A DNA stretch of 42,806 nt from the NCBI GenBank assembly GCA_020650975.1, contig JAIPMN010005587.1:1-42806 (forward strand), given 5' to 3'. A model generated the notes under the pieces. That model did not search any database. It saw nothing but the letters and a program-made list of their open reading frames with translations, and had not been told where the DNA came from. Made by a program: the position numbers and the translations under genes. Source of the DNA: Apostichopus californicus (Eukaryota; Echinodermata; Holothuroidea; Aspidochirotida; Stichopodidae). This document shows, piece after piece, positions 10,631 through 23,010 of this stretch. How positions within the stretch are numbered: position 1 is the first letter of the stretch; each line of letters starts with the position of its first letter.

Positions 10631-12460
10631 GATTTCACTTGATGAGAGGGAACTACCATACATGTTATTAAGGCACCGAAGTGATTGAATTAGATCCAAT
10701 TCGTTGCATCTTTGATCTTTTCAAGGTGTAATTTAAATTTGTTCCCGGAAATGTTACATGTTTGGTGAGTCTGAAAGATGTAAACTAAATTCCTGTTGAT
10801 CATAAGTTTGTGAAAGTTTGACTAGATTCTTTACTTAGTTTTGCATGTCATGCTGGGAGTTTTTTGGCATTCATTTATGCAGCATTGGTGGCCCAGTTCA
10901 AATTGTTATGGATGCTAAATTTAGTTGGTAAACACTTTGATCAGATTCACACCATAGAATTGCAATATAATCCTCAGTACTAAATGGAACCTGTCTGTCA
11001 AATACATCTTGATTTCAACGGCAGAAAAGATTTTTGTATCTTATTAGAAACACTAAAAAACTGATTCAGTTAGTAAATTAACAAATTTCATTGCATTTGA
11101 ATATACTTTACAAATTTTCATAAATTTGTAATGGGGATTTCTTTTTTGGTAAATTTAATAGTATTTTATTGCATTGATTGAAACCTAGCATATACTGTTT
11201 GTATAATTTTAATATATCAGCTATAATACCATGGAGCGTGCTGGCCAGTGCTGATGTTACTAGCATTAGACAAATAAAAGCGTTAGAAAAAAAACCAAAT
11301 TTAAATATATCATAAGTAAATAGCAATGGGCTCAAATAAAATTTTAAAACTACCAGCTAAATTAAAGTTAACTTGTTTTTTAAAATATCGGTGGTTAACT
11401 GGCCAGTATCAGAAATTACCACTGTACGTATCAGATAAACACAATCCGTTGTTAAGTTGTTGGATTAGCCTGGTATATCCTACAAGCTTTCAGGACTGCT
11501 CGATTGCAAACACCTACGGTGGTAACCTTCGTGTGTTTTTCTGGTCTCGTAAGTGAAAAACATTGGTCTACATATAACTCATCGGCTCACTTTGGAAAGT
11601 TGCTGGTTTACCCATCCATAGGGGATAATTTAGTGTTCAAATTTTGTATACCAGGTGCAAATGCTCTGAATATTGTCTATTAAAAATTAATATGGTTCCC
11701 ATGGTTTATATGTAAAATATTAACTGATATATACACCTTTGGACATTTTTGTATGGCATTTTGCCATATACAAGATACAATATACAAGATACATTATCCA
11801 CTGATCATCCAACATGGAGAGGTTACGTTTGAAATAATTTTGCTGTATGTTATGTGTCTCATATACAGTAGAATAATGCTACTTAGAATGACTGTACTAT
11901 ACAGCAGCAAAAATGTGTCACAGACTTAGTAAACATATTGTGCCAGTTATGTATGGATAACTTAGGGCAAAGATAGTTTAAGAATCTCAAAGTTGTTGAT
12001 ATTTATTTAATTACCTAGAAAAGGATTTTTTATTTTGGATGCAGATGGGAGATGTGGGAGGGGGGTGTGTGGGTCGGGGGCTGGGAGGAGATATGTCTAC
12101 CCAAAGTAGATCAAGACTCATAAAATTACAGAAATCTGACGTATGTGTATACGGTACTGAGTGTGATGTTGGTACTCCAACATATTGTAATGTACTCATG
12201 CACATCCTCATGGATTTGTACTCATCTTGTGCTCGGTGCGTTTTGAGACTCAGTATATATATCGGTAACTGACTGCGCAAAGTTATGTTACTGTAAATCC
12301 ATGACTTGTTGAAGGTACTTTAAATGCTGCAGGAGTTCACTACATCTATAGGAACAAATTATGATCCATCTCTGATATCAATGTCCATTTCAATGTTTAC
12401 ATGTAACTCACAATAAACCTTTGCTCTTCCTACTTACATGTCTATCTTGGATTCGAAGCT
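10631..12460. other. AT-rich non-coding sequence
   Basis: No exon recognised. A 13-bp direct duplication (ATATACAAGATAC) sits near 11765-11792. A G-rich patch lies at about 12045-12090. Frames at 11108 (minus), 11326 (plus) and 12011-12280 (both strands) overlap with no motif. Confidence 0.4.
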
Positions 12461-12461
12461 C

Positions 12462-13130
12462 AGTTAATTGTTTGGCATTAATTTAATACTCTGGTACATA
12501 AATCCATTTGTTTTTTAAGTATTATTTTGATGTTGACATTATGTTTTTCAATGTTCTTTTTTGTTTGCCCAGGTCAACTCTAACTGCTTGCTCTTTCTTG
12601 CATTAAGTTAGTACTCTGGAGTATAAATCCAATTTTTAGTTTATTTTATATTTGTTTTGTTTTTGTCCTTTATCAATTTTTAATTTTATTTCGGTCAGCT
12701 GATGTGCTTTGTTTAGGCTTCCAGATCTGTTTACTGTTTAGAAACTGTGCAGAGATAAAGATCCTTCATAAAGTGTCAACTCAAGATATGGCGGTGTTTA
12801 AAAGACATAAAATTTCCCTTCTTATAGACAATTTTTTTTAAATTTTTGTTTTAATAATAAAATTTTGTGGTTGTACATTTTTTTCAACCATCATTTTTGT
12901 TTGGGTCAACTGCTCTGCTTCATTTAGGCTTTCAGATCTGTTTACCTTTCAGAAACTTAAAAACTCAAATTCCTAACACTAATAGACTCTGTCCAGGACT
13001 CGTCCCGAGATGGATATCAACACTAGCAGACTCTGTCCAGGACACGTCCCCGAGATCGAGGTCATTAATAAGTGTCACCTCTAGATATGGAGGTGTTTAA
13101 AAGACGTACATAATTTTCCCTTCTTATAGA
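12462..13130. repeat. Nested, diverged segmental duplications
   Basis: Pair A is about 12475-12520 and 12590-12635, sharing (A/G)TACTCTGG(A/T) and ATAAATCCA. Pair B is 12693-12830 and 12904-13130, sharing TTTAGGCTT(C/T)CAGATCTGTTT, AGATATGG(C/A)GGTGTTTAAA and TTTCCCTTCTTATAGA. The second B copy carries about 95 extra bases that contain a 44/45-bp tandem duplication (12975-13018 and 13019-13063). The layering suggests successive local duplications. No coding signal. Confidence 0.75.
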
Positions 13131-13695
13131 AAAATATTTGTACAAATTTTTCTCAACTTTTTGTTTACCATAAATTTGTATATAATCAATCACTTGTGTA
13201 CTCGAGAATATTACCTGGCGCCTGTCCTCCTGAGGAATAGAAATATATTAATATTTCATGATCCATAACTTACTAGTTTATATATCGGTGATAAAATTCA
13301 AAACGACTGGAAAATGTGTGCATCACTGACATAAATGATTTTGTACTGACCCTGTTGTCATAACCAAGTCAATACACATTATAATGTAAAAGATAAATTA
13401 AACTTCAAATAAAAGTAGTACTACTTTAATAGTCAGAACATAAAACTTGTAAAAATTATCCATCATTACTCAAATTTATTGATTTGAAATACAAAACTGT
13501 TACTGATGAGCAGACAACTGCTTCTATTAATCAAATGTTCAGTATACGGTCATGTGGCAGATAATATGCATTATGTATTTTAACTTTACGATCTTGCAGT
13601 TCAAGAGACGGCCGACTTTGGTGGGCTTTGTATTGCTCTGGTACAGTAGTGTGTTAAAATTGTCACAAATATGAAGAAGAAGAAAAAGATATAGA

Positions 13696-13983
13696 ATGTC
13701 AATTACAATTAACCTTCTATCATCTTACCTCCCTGTACGCACATTACATTCGACAAGCAAATCATACCTCTGTGTACCTAAGCCTCTGCAAGTCTTTGGA
13801 ATCAGTTACCAGACCATCTTCGACCTTGTTCTAAATCTATCCACTTTTAAGAGTTTACTGAAGACTCATTTTTTCCTGTTGTGTATTTCAGTGTTGATGC
13901 TTTCAACTTTGTGAAGCGCCATGGGCAGTTACTTGTTTCCTGGAGTGGTGTTATATAAATCTACATTATAATTATGATTATTT
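13696..13983 (+). mobile_element. 5'-truncated CR1-like LINE: reverse transcriptase C-terminus and 3' tail
   Basis: The frame at 13696-13914 reads LLSSYLPVRTLHSTSKSYLCVPKP and later LSTFKSLLKTHFF. This matches the C-terminal hallmark of many marine-invertebrate non-LTR retrotransposons (RTLRSS...LWNSLP...FKSLLKTHLF). The missing LWNxLP block is present one frame over (LWNQLPDHLR, about 13797-13826), so at least two frameshifts break the frame. The 3' end reads AAGCGCCATGGGCA and then TTATATAAATCTACATTAT with a short ATT-like tail, a typical LINE 3' terminus. It is a dead fragment in which only the last ~70 codons remain. The exact clade (CR1, RTE or related) is uncertain. Confidence 0.7.
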
Positions 13984-14770
13984 GCACAACCTTGCAAAGT
14001 AAGGCCTAATTATGGACCTAATTTATAGCCTATATATGCCCCAGAATGCATCGTTTCACAAGTGAAGTTTAATTTTTTGATCTGGGTTTGGACACCCAGA
14101 CCATCCTACATGGGAGTGACCTGGATTAAAAAATCCCATTATTAATAAAAAAATTCATAATTTTCCCCATTTTTTTTTTTATAATTTACCTCTCTGTCTC
14201 CTCACAACATCCGTACACTTGTTCTGTCGTGTAGTCTATATTGACCTGGTTACCTTTGGTCCTGAACTCCCATCAGTGGTGACCTATCAACCTAACTAAA
14301 CCTTTTCCTCATGAATAATTCTACCACCCAAAATGTGTAGAGCTGTCAAATTCTTCTTGCATCAGTTAAACCCATGCACCCTTCCGTATTTTGCAACTTC
14401 AAAAGTCCAGCAGAGAAATTTAAGACAGCTCTCAACCATTTCTTAATTGTTCTTAATTAATGTTTTGCATACTTGGTAAATAATTTTGACGCCTTCCAAA
14501 GTCGAAGAAGGAACTTTAATTGAAATTGGAGGAAGAAAACTCAATACCATTTCTTAGTCCATTGGGAATTTGTCGGAGATATTAAATTTGTGACAGAAAA
14601 CCAACAAAGCTGTCATGGCGTCTAGATTTATAAACAATAAATTTTCTATATACAGCATGATCAGCTAAAAAATTGAAATTATTCATCGGCCAGTAATATT
14701 TTATCGTGATATATTTACTCACCGATAGTATCATGTCATTTTTTTAATGGCAAATCTTGACGAATTATCA
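13984..14770. other. Non-coding, AT-rich; nothing recognised
   Basis: There is a short CTGGGT/ACCCAG hairpin near 14082-14100 and a T-rich tract near 14170. No open frame of interest. Confidence 0.4.
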
Positions 14771-14925
14771 CATTTTAAACCCTGCTTCTGATTGGAAATC
14801 TTCTCACAGTTTGTAAATTTATGGTGCAAAATTTAGAATTCTGATTTTGAAAAACATGTTCATACTGAGTATATCAAGTGATGTAAGAGATCTTTAATAA
14901 ACATACATTCTAGGCTGTTGGGCAA
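14771..14925 (+). repeat. Dispersed repeat, copy 1 (pairs with 15986-16150)
   Basis: The first 60 bases, from CATTTTAAACCCTGCTTCTG, are identical to the start of the copy at 15986. The remainder matches with small indels through ATCAAGTGATGTA and AATAAACATA. Both copies end just beyond an AATAAA hexamer and a T(G/A)TTGGGC motif. Confidence 0.85.
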
Positions 14926-15985
14926 TGACCTTGAGGACTTGAAATTTACATTTTATGTACATTTTATGTTTTTTCATTTGACTTGTAGATATGTACAAAA
15001 TGTACATTTTACAGCGATATTTATGCAACTTTTCTGAGATCTTGATCATTTTCTGAATGCTGTTTGGCATGTCCAATATTCAGTCAGTAATTTGTTTTCA
15101 GATTCTAGCATACCGGACCTATATAGTTGCCTGCATGTACACTAACGGTACTCATTCTAAAGGATTTGTACTTATTGTACTCAATATCAGGGTACATTTG
15201 GTACAGTCTACTGTAGTGTAGAAACAGTTTGAGCTCATCTGTGCTTTAATAGAGGCTAATGTACTCATTTGCATATGAAGTGGAATTCCATTTGTACTCG
15301 CCCTCTTACCAAGGGGAATTTCCCTTAAAGGGTGCAAAGAGAAACGTCTAATGCTGGTAATCTGACCTAGTTTGGAATGAGGTGTAACAGAAGTGTTAGA
15401 CACCACCATCGATCCCAGAAAATACACACACAGCTTGCTACCGTCGGTAATTAGACACTAGTGTACAGTCGGTACATACAGCTGCGGTCAATACCCACAG
15501 CACAGTGTACAAACGATACAGCGATGGACATCTCAGGTCCAGCTAGAGATAACAAGGTATCACGTTTCATTACTGTCTGCATTTTGTAGTGACGAGAAAA
15601 ACTTCACTTGCAAGCAAAGGAAAGTTAACTTTTTAAAGATGGCGGCACACTGTTTGGGGCAAGTCTTCAATGCTTTTAACATGTAAAGCATGCAGCTATA
15701 ATACATTGTGCAATAAAACCTGAAAGGGTTGGATTTGTAATTTATTTATTCATGTTTATAGTAATGTTAGAATCCCTTTAATGATGTACTACTATAGGTC
15801 ATCAGCTTCATGGGATCAAATTTCAGAAGTATTGATAAAGTTGAAAATTAAAGTTGAAAATTTATCACTTATCTGCAGTACTAGTTGCATAATAAATAAT
15901 ATTAATACTTTGCACAGTGAAAAGTGTCAGGGTCACCAAATGTTGAGGATTGAATCAAATGCATTAAAATACTGGTAACTAATGC
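14926..15985. other. Sequence between the two repeat copies, rich in GTAC words
   Basis: TGTACATTTTATG and related repeats occur near 14950-15010. TACTCATT/GTACTC-like words recur at 15150-15300, similar to the GAGTACAA-rich stretches near 1020 and 22720. The minus frame at 15152-15427 (91 codons) has no motif. Confidence 0.4.
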
Positions 15986-16150
15986 CATTTTAAACCCTGC
16001 TTCTGATTGGAAATCTTCTCACAGTTTGTAAATTTATGGTGCAAATTCAAAATCTGATTTTCCATACATGTTCATACTGAGTTACATATCAAGTGATGTA
16101 TGAGATCTATAATAAACATATGTATGCCAATCTTAACCTATTGGGCTTGG
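15986..16150 (+). repeat. Dispersed repeat, copy 2 (pairs with 14771-14925)
   Basis: Same orientation as copy 1, 1,215 bp downstream, and identical over the first 60 bases. Differences further in are small indels and substitutions. It contains AATAAACATA near its end. Confidence 0.85.
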
Positions 16151-17730
16151 AGATATTGCTGACAATAAAAACTAGAATAAGCATTGTCTTTGTTTGTAAT
16201 TCCAATATATAATAAAGCACCTCAATGAAACATGTCCTCATATCATAATACAGAAATAAAAAAAATAAAAAAATTCTGAAATCTGAAAACTCGAAAGTAT
16301 CAATTTATTAGAAGCTAGGAGAGGTACTAACGAAAACCTGAGCATGCGGTTTGGTTATTAATTTGAAAGGTTTTGAAATTCATCTTAGCCAAAGCTTTGA
16401 CGTCCACACAGCAGCTAGTGCATAGTACCGTTCATTTACACAATAATGACCATCTAGATACAGTACCTCAACAGATGGTCATGTGGGTTTTTCTAGAGAT
16501 GATATGTGTGCGGTTGTGTGTTTAATATTTCCATCAGTCATAATGATTTACATCTTTTCCATTTTCATCTGTGTAATGATTACACTTACCAGTATTCGGT
16601 GACCATGCCACTACATAAATCACGTCTTAGTTCATTCGAAACATATCACCGTCCAAGCGCGAAGAAGAATTCCCAAAAGCGTATTTTTTTGCCAACATCA
16701 ATCTTTTGTGGTACGGCAACATGATACTGAGATTTCTATACTCACAGGTCATTAAGGGCAAAATGACATTCATAAAAAATAGGAAACATACACCTGATTT
16801 TGTTGTTGTTGCAATTTTTGATATAAATTTCAGAATTAATGAGTAGCCTCATGACGCTCGTGCTATACGTGCGTGCGTAACGCAGTGTTTGTGTTTTGGG
16901 ATGAACGAGTGTAAACATTTCTTGTAACAATTTTTAGGAGGGTTGATTAATTCATTATACCGCTGACTTGAATCCTTGTGACCCGTTGTAATTTGCAGAA
17001 TGTGACGTTTTTTCATAGAGAGTTTACTAACAGCAAGATATTATTATGCAAATATTAGTTAATTTTATTGACAATGTTGCTGTTCTCTAACATGTCTGTA
17101 TTACTGTTCAAGTAGGAGTAGTTTTCACATTTTGTGACAGCCACGCCTACGTATCAAACGTTGGCTGTTTTTAAGGCTGAAATTTAGCTCCATCATCTGC
17201 ATTGATGATGAATTCCTGATTAGGACGTTGAGTTTTTTTCGAGGTATACTGTACCTTGAATTAAGAAACTTAACAGAGCATGCCAGCTGAAAACCTACCC
17301 CAGCTCATTGTCTTAAATTCTCTCTTGCCGTCCCAACCCTCTCCCCACTGCACTAATTACCCACTCATTTCTCTGCTTTAGCATGCTTAAAAATTTGCTC
17401 ATACAACAATGGGATTTGTAAGGTGCCCTATAAATTTAGTGAATAACAACTCTCTTTGCATCTTTACATGGCCCGTTAAATTTAAACACAAACTGTTATT
17501 TTTATCCAACCATGAATTTCTACAACCAATATATAACTTATATATTATATTAACGATAATTTTTTGGTTTGGGTCTGTGATCGATATTTCAAGTAAAATA
17601 TGATATTATACGTTGTATATAAACATTATCTGCTGGTCATGATCCCTATTTAAGCAATATGGACTAGTTTTCTTTCCAAGAAGGTCATCTTTGTAGCAAA
17701 TAGATGCAGGATTTCATGGGCAAATAACTT
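16151..17730. other. Non-coding stretch with a small inverted repeat
   Basis: ATGACCATCT (16446-16455) and AGATGGTCAT (16474-16483) form a 10-bp inverted repeat with an 18-base spacer. A CpG-dense patch lies at about 16850-16885 (GACGCTCG...ACGTGCGTGCG). Frames at 16506 (plus), 16742 (minus) and 17409 (plus) show no motif. Confidence 0.4.
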
Positions 17731-17946
17731 GTATGTATTTTAGATCCTCCTGCAAGCAGGAACTCGCGATGAAGCCATCATTGGCTTATCAAAGCCGCAA
17801 ACTGACCTAAGTCAGTCTCTTAGATTCATATTTTAACGTCCATGATTATGAATTGTCAATATTCAACAACTCTGTAACTGGACGACATACATTAATCTTG
17901 GAGTGACTCGAACTCGGGAACTCAGGAACTTGGAGTGACTCGAACT
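17731..17946 (-). mobile_element. tRNA-derived SINE, copy 1, truncated at the tRNA head
   Basis: The body matches the copy at 33353-33540 almost base for base, from GTATGTATTTTAGATCCTCC through CTGGACGACATACATTAATC. The end corresponding to the SINE's 5' head is broken. The B-box segment GGAGTGACTCGAACT occurs twice (about 17900-17914 and 17932-17946), separated by GGGAACTCAGG, and the A-box region is missing. This is probably a 5'-truncated insertion with a small internal duplication. Confidence 0.85.
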
Positions 17947-18800
17947 TCAAGCCTTATTCTCTGCCCATATAATACATACACAAATATAGTACATATAAAA
18001 CATATAAATACAATCAGTCAAGAATAATTATTTCCGGTTGTTGACAGACCATATTTTTCGCATTATGACAGTAATCATGAACCACCGACGTTGGATAATG
18101 TCATGTCACTCGATTATTTACTTCGGCATGATTTCACGATTGCATCGTAACTACTGTTATGCGATCAGTGCGACAAAAAGTGAATGTTGTAATGAACCGT
18201 CACACAGCTATGACTCACCCCCATACCCCTTGAGATAAATGTAAGAATTGCTTTATAAATTGCATTCAAACAAGGCATAAATTTTATGCAATTGAATATC
18301 AGATTATAATATCTTATATTTATTAGTTCCTTATTATTATTTATTATTTATCAACTTGATTATGATTCAAGCTCTATATATCAAGGTTAATTGAACATTT
18401 TTGTTACAGGTGATGTTGAAATTTTCTGCTGGCAACACAATTTTCGCCTATAACTTTGTTACTAATTAATCTCTCCGTCTGTGGGCAGGTGAACCTCGTC
18501 AAGATTCATTAGTTCCGGTTAACCATGTTTCACGGTTTCATGATGATAATGAATCCTGAACACTGACTCTTTATCCATTTTCCCTCTCATAGACAAAAGT
18601 GTTTTTCTTTTTTCTTTCCGACGTCTCTAGGATATATATATTCCGTTCTCCTTCGTACATAATTTAAGTCGTAAAAAACCAATCTCGAAAGAGAATTTAT
18701 ATTTTCTGTTTGGCCTTGCTACGAGGATCCCCCTCGGTGTATGATTGGTGCTTAAGTCAATTGACCTGAAATAAAACGTGACCTGTAATAGCTGTTTGTT
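17947..18800. promoter_or_regulatory. Two modestly CpG-enriched patches, candidate non-coding elements
   Basis: Patches at about 18025-18220 (for example CACCGACGTTGG, GCGATCAGTGCGAC) and 18590-18780 have more CpG than the AT-rich DNA between them. The frame at 18038-18238 is incidental. This is a weak call based on composition only. Confidence 0.2.
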
Positions 18801-18810
18801 GGGGGGGGGG
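18801..18810 (+). repeat. G10 run
   Basis: A ten-base G homopolymer. It is one of several G or C runs in the window (21070, 27059, 31050). Confidence 0.8.
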
Positions 18811-19185
18811 TGTATTCCTTGGTGGGGATAGGTCTTTTAAAGAGTTGTTTAATCTTGCATGATAAGAATTAATAAAATAAAGAAAGGAGGAGTTCCCAGC
18901 TTGTTGTTTTTTCTCCACCTCTGGGTTTCACCATTCTTTAGAAGTGTACGATGAGTCATTTCCAGACAGGCTTTATTAAAACAAAACCGAGGCGGAAAAA
19001 AAAATTTGGTCACGCACTGAAAAAGTTGTGCCAATACTCCCTGGGGACCTAACTGTCGGATTTCTTAATATTTTGATGTTCGTTGAACTGAATGCATGCA
19101 TTGTATGTGGAAGACTGTTACTGCACATATATACAGCTGAGGAGGATACACGATATAAAATTAAGGATAATATTTAGGCCTGATG

Positions 19186-19510
19186 TGATGGTCAAGATTT
19201 GATAGCTTGTTTCTATTACTGTAGTTGCCATGGATATAAATATAAATTACTCTAAATAAGGGTGCTAAAAGCAGCCTCCTCTGCTCCCCTGTCTCTACCA
19301 CCAGGTCCTGCCAACGATAAGGAATATTTAATTAAGAGATGATGAAGATAAACCGCAAAGTGGTAAGAGATTTGATAGCCTGTTTCTAATTTAAGTTCTT
19401 GCCATTGAAAATGTAAATTAACTCTAGGGTATAAAACCTTGCTAATTAAGGGTTAAAAAATTCAGCCCTCATGTTTTCCTTCCCTGTACCCTTCTCCCCC
19501 TACACCCCCC
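19186..19510 (+). repeat. Diverged direct duplication, period ~176 bp
   Basis: GATTTGATAGC(T/C)TGTTTCTA occurs near 19196 and 19372. Both are followed by TGCCAT, AAATTA, ACTCTA, a TAAGGGT element and a C/T-rich tract. The second copy ends in a C-rich tract (about 19489-19518) that could form an i-motif or G4 on the minus strand. Confidence 0.65.
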
Positions 19511-22110
19511 CCCCTCCCTGGCTAGATAAAGCAAAGCAAATGAATATACAGTGAAACATGTTTTGGCAATGGACTTGCAACATTAATTAATTGTAAAACA
19601 CTAATAAAATGAAACATATTTCATGTTTAGTCTGGACCTTTTTTATTGTGGCAGGACCGTTGTTTAACAGGCCACATCTGGACCAGGCATTGATAGGGTA
19701 AGGAGAATAATTTTCCATCTGTTATCATGTACAAATTTGGCCTCGAGCCCAAATTTCACTTCTTAAACTTACATTAAAAGCGTGATTTATTCAACCGAGC
19801 TACTACATGGATAGTATATGGTTACAATTATATAAATCACACTAATTGCACAGTTCATGTATCCCATCTATACAACACTAGACCATTGCACTGACTTGCA
19901 CAACACATAGTGCAATTGTCATGTGGATAAAGGCAGTGGCATGCAAGAAGCAATACACAAAGGTAACTGGGGAGGCTGGCCAGAATAAGGTGAGTTTTGT
20001 ATCCAGGAGAAATCCATAGTTTTTGCCATCTGAATTGGTCTTCCAAATTGTCAAAAAAAAAAATCCATATGAACTATTAACCTCATAAATAAGATAATGC
20101 AGCCGTCCATCGTGAAAGTTTAAGTGACATATGTTAAGGCTTTTCACACATATGTACATATGTAGCTGCTTAACGTCATAAAATATCTGCCTTCCAGGCT
20201 GGTATAAATAATAATAGTAATAATAGTAACTTGATTTGCACATGTTTGTAAATATCAATACCAATAGCACTATAAAATGCACTTAATTCATCTCTCCTGC
20301 TCCCGTTCTTTGCCAGCAGTGTGGGCCATCTAAGGTACTTTTAAGAAACCCTTCTTTTTCAATTTTGTTGCTAAGTTCTAAGAGAGAACTGAAAATTTCA
20401 GAAACATCCTTAGGATGTGAGAGAGATAATCACATAACTCATCTGGCGACATTCTGTTTGCAGACCAAACGGAGAGGGAATGTGACGTTTGGAGATCTGA
20501 TATCTTGATGGAACGGCTCCTTTAGGATCTTTCCTCTTTCCAAAAGACTCAATTTTAGAGATGAATTGGTCACCAAAGTGCATTTGTAGAGATCCTCCAT
20601 ATTTCTTCTACTTTATATTAGAAGATTGAAAAGACCTTGGAATATATATAATTTGGAAAGGAATTGTTCTGCCCCTTTTGAAAATGACTATGTGATGACC
20701 TAGCTCCAGGCAGAATATCTGTGTGCTTACACAACAGGTCCAGAAAGGAGTGAGTTTCTCTTTCCCTGTAGTGTAATAGTTCATGCATATTAATTTCCTC
20801 TATTTTGTGTCTCTGGGGTACAGAACCCTGCTTGGGAAATCCTCAGAAGTGCACAGAATTTTCACTTATTTCTGGTACTATCTTGATGGTTTCTTTTCCT
20901 TAGTAACTTTCTACTGATTCGTTGAAGTGGGAGGAGATTGGGGTTGGAAAGGGGTTGGTTTTCATCTTCTTAGGGCCCTGGTATTCTGCTCAAGGACCCC
21001 CAATTCTCACATTTAACATCTTGGCAACCCTCCAGTGGAGAATATTATGGCCCGTAGAACTGCTGTGCAGGGGGGGGGGGGGTATACCTCCCATTCCCTT
21101 TTGAGCAATTCTATGATTAAGGGTGCTTTAAAATTAAAAGCTGGTGTTTATATTTTGAAAATTTAGAACTACTGTCATTTATGTTCAAGATATTTTGCCA
21201 CCTTTCTTTTGTTTTTGCCGGGAACAATTCTTATACATTTTGTTGGTGACCCTTAAAGGGGCAGTGACACCTTATTGGAACATCGATCAGGATCATCTGA
21301 ATCCATCAAAAATTAAAACCTGAGGGGAATGTACTATACCAAAACCAAGCATATATGGTACAACCAGCAAAAGGTTTGCTCTTATCGTACAAACAGAGGC
21401 TGCATAGGAGTACTTTCGGGGTAAATGCACGGCTATCATGCATTGGCAGGTTAATTATGCAGCAAGTTAATTACCAATCTAATTAAGTTCCCATCAATTA
21501 GTTCAATCAGTTGCATATAAACCTGCTGCTATCTTAACACTTTTAGTTTACTTAACTTTTTTGTGGGGAAGGGATAGGTCTTTTCCCAAAATTACAGTTA
21601 AGCAGCTACAGTAGTTATTAATGATTCCATTTTCAGTTTTATATTTTGTTAGTGTTAATCACAGATAAATAATAATTGTGAGATTTATAAAAATTTCATC
21701 AATAAATATTAGCACTTTATAATATGTATACAGTGTCAAAGGCCTAGCTATAGGGTACATGTGTATAGACCAGGTGTACGCTTAACTTCCCAATTCACAC
21801 TCCTCCAGTTTGCCCCTGAGTAATAAATACCTAATGTATATGGAATTTATTTGTTGCATGACTTAACTTTTCTTTCTTTATCTTGTTGCTAAATAACAGA
21901 TGTTCCCTGATATGTATCATGAATATTTCTATATTTATGAAATATTCTATTGTTTCCTCATTCTTAATTTTTCGCCAATACAACTAGATACACAACTAGA
22001 TACACAACTAGAACACAACTAGAAACTCAACCAGATCTATACACAATCAGAGTATACAGCCTGTAGCTTCTTCAATAGTACTATTCGGTTGTAGCCCAGT
22101 ATATACATAC
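19511..22110. other. Long non-coding stretch, no gene recognised
   Basis: It contains an ATA/GTA-rich microsatellite near 20205-20230, a G13 run at 21070-21082 and a 12-bp tandem repeat (ACAACTAGATAC) at about 21980-22030. The minus frame 19878-20282 (134 codons) includes a Y-rich tract encoded by the microsatellite and lacks any family signature. Confidence 0.4.
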
Positions 22111-22565
22111 ATGTTGTGTTACCGGATCCTCACTATCCATTCACCACATCCTAGATAATATTCCCACGACTGTCTCATCTTCCATCTCCTATGTGAACCA
22201 TTTACAAACATGGAAGATTTGCGGTCAAAATCCCTGACTGTTCGAAAGTGAAAAAGCAGAATTTTTTGGTAAATAAAGTCGTCCATCAAAATCTCCCCTA
22301 TTTGATTGAGATGGATTTTGAAGATGCATGGAGAAGAAAGGGGCTGTCTCAGGGTGGTAGGAGGGATAAAACTGGCTCTTGATTTACTCTTCTCCTTCAA
22401 AGGTCTTCCCGAAGCTCGATTTGAGCTTGGTTTCCGATACGAAGAGACAACTGCCTTGATCGGAAAATTGATGTTTACTTCGAAATTGGGAATGTTAGAC
22501 CCAATTACAGAGTTAAATGTCTGAGAAGTTATTTGTATAAAGGAAGATGGTAACTTGCGTTTCAT
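22110..22565. other. Unusually open but unrecognised sequence; possible exon or conserved non-coding element
   Basis: The minus strand stays open for 148 codons (22119-22565) and an overlapping plus frame for 72 codons (22306-22524). I recognise no domain, signal peptide or transmembrane segment in either. The minus product is basic, with SYRKPSSNRASGRPLKEKSKSR in its middle. Composition is more balanced than in the flanks. Double-strand openness in mid-GC sequence often occurs by chance, so coding status is undecided. Confidence 0.25.
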
Positions 22566-22689
22566 TTATTCTTAAAACCTAATGCCATTGGATTATTCTG
22601 TAATTTGAAAGGATCAAGTTAGGCTAGATATAGTACTTGTTGTCAAACTGATCAATGCCAGGCCAAAAATAATATGTCTAGCATATACT

Positions 22690-22800
22690 TTTATTATTTG
22701 TAGAGTTGAGTACAAAATCATGAGTACAACATGAGTACAAATTTGTATTTATTGGTACTAGGAGTACGAGTACAAGGTTCTAAGCTGCACAAAGTGAGTA
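22690..22800 (+). repeat. GAGTACAA-rich simple repeat
   Basis: ATGAGTACAA, GAGTACGAGTACAAGG and related words recur irregularly. They resemble 1018-1050 and, inverted, 15150-15290, so they may be decayed copies of one dispersed repeat. Confidence 0.45.
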
Positions 22801-23010
22801 CTAAATCTCACACTTTGGGATCTACATATGGTTTACATACTATTGATTTACCAAACAGCCCAGAGAACAACTCTATATAGAGCAAGTACAATTACCAGCA
22901 ACCCTAAATGTGCAAGAATAAATGCGAGTACCAGTTTTAACTCACTACAAGACTGGATAGCCGGGTCCACGCACAATTTATCTCAGAGAAAGTCTGGAGG
23001 AAAAATGCAA

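Noticed and set aside
21255..21285. piggyBac-like TTAA terminus in CCCTTAAAGGGGCAGTG
   Set aside because: The bases after TTAA do not match piggyBac ends and no partner terminus was found.
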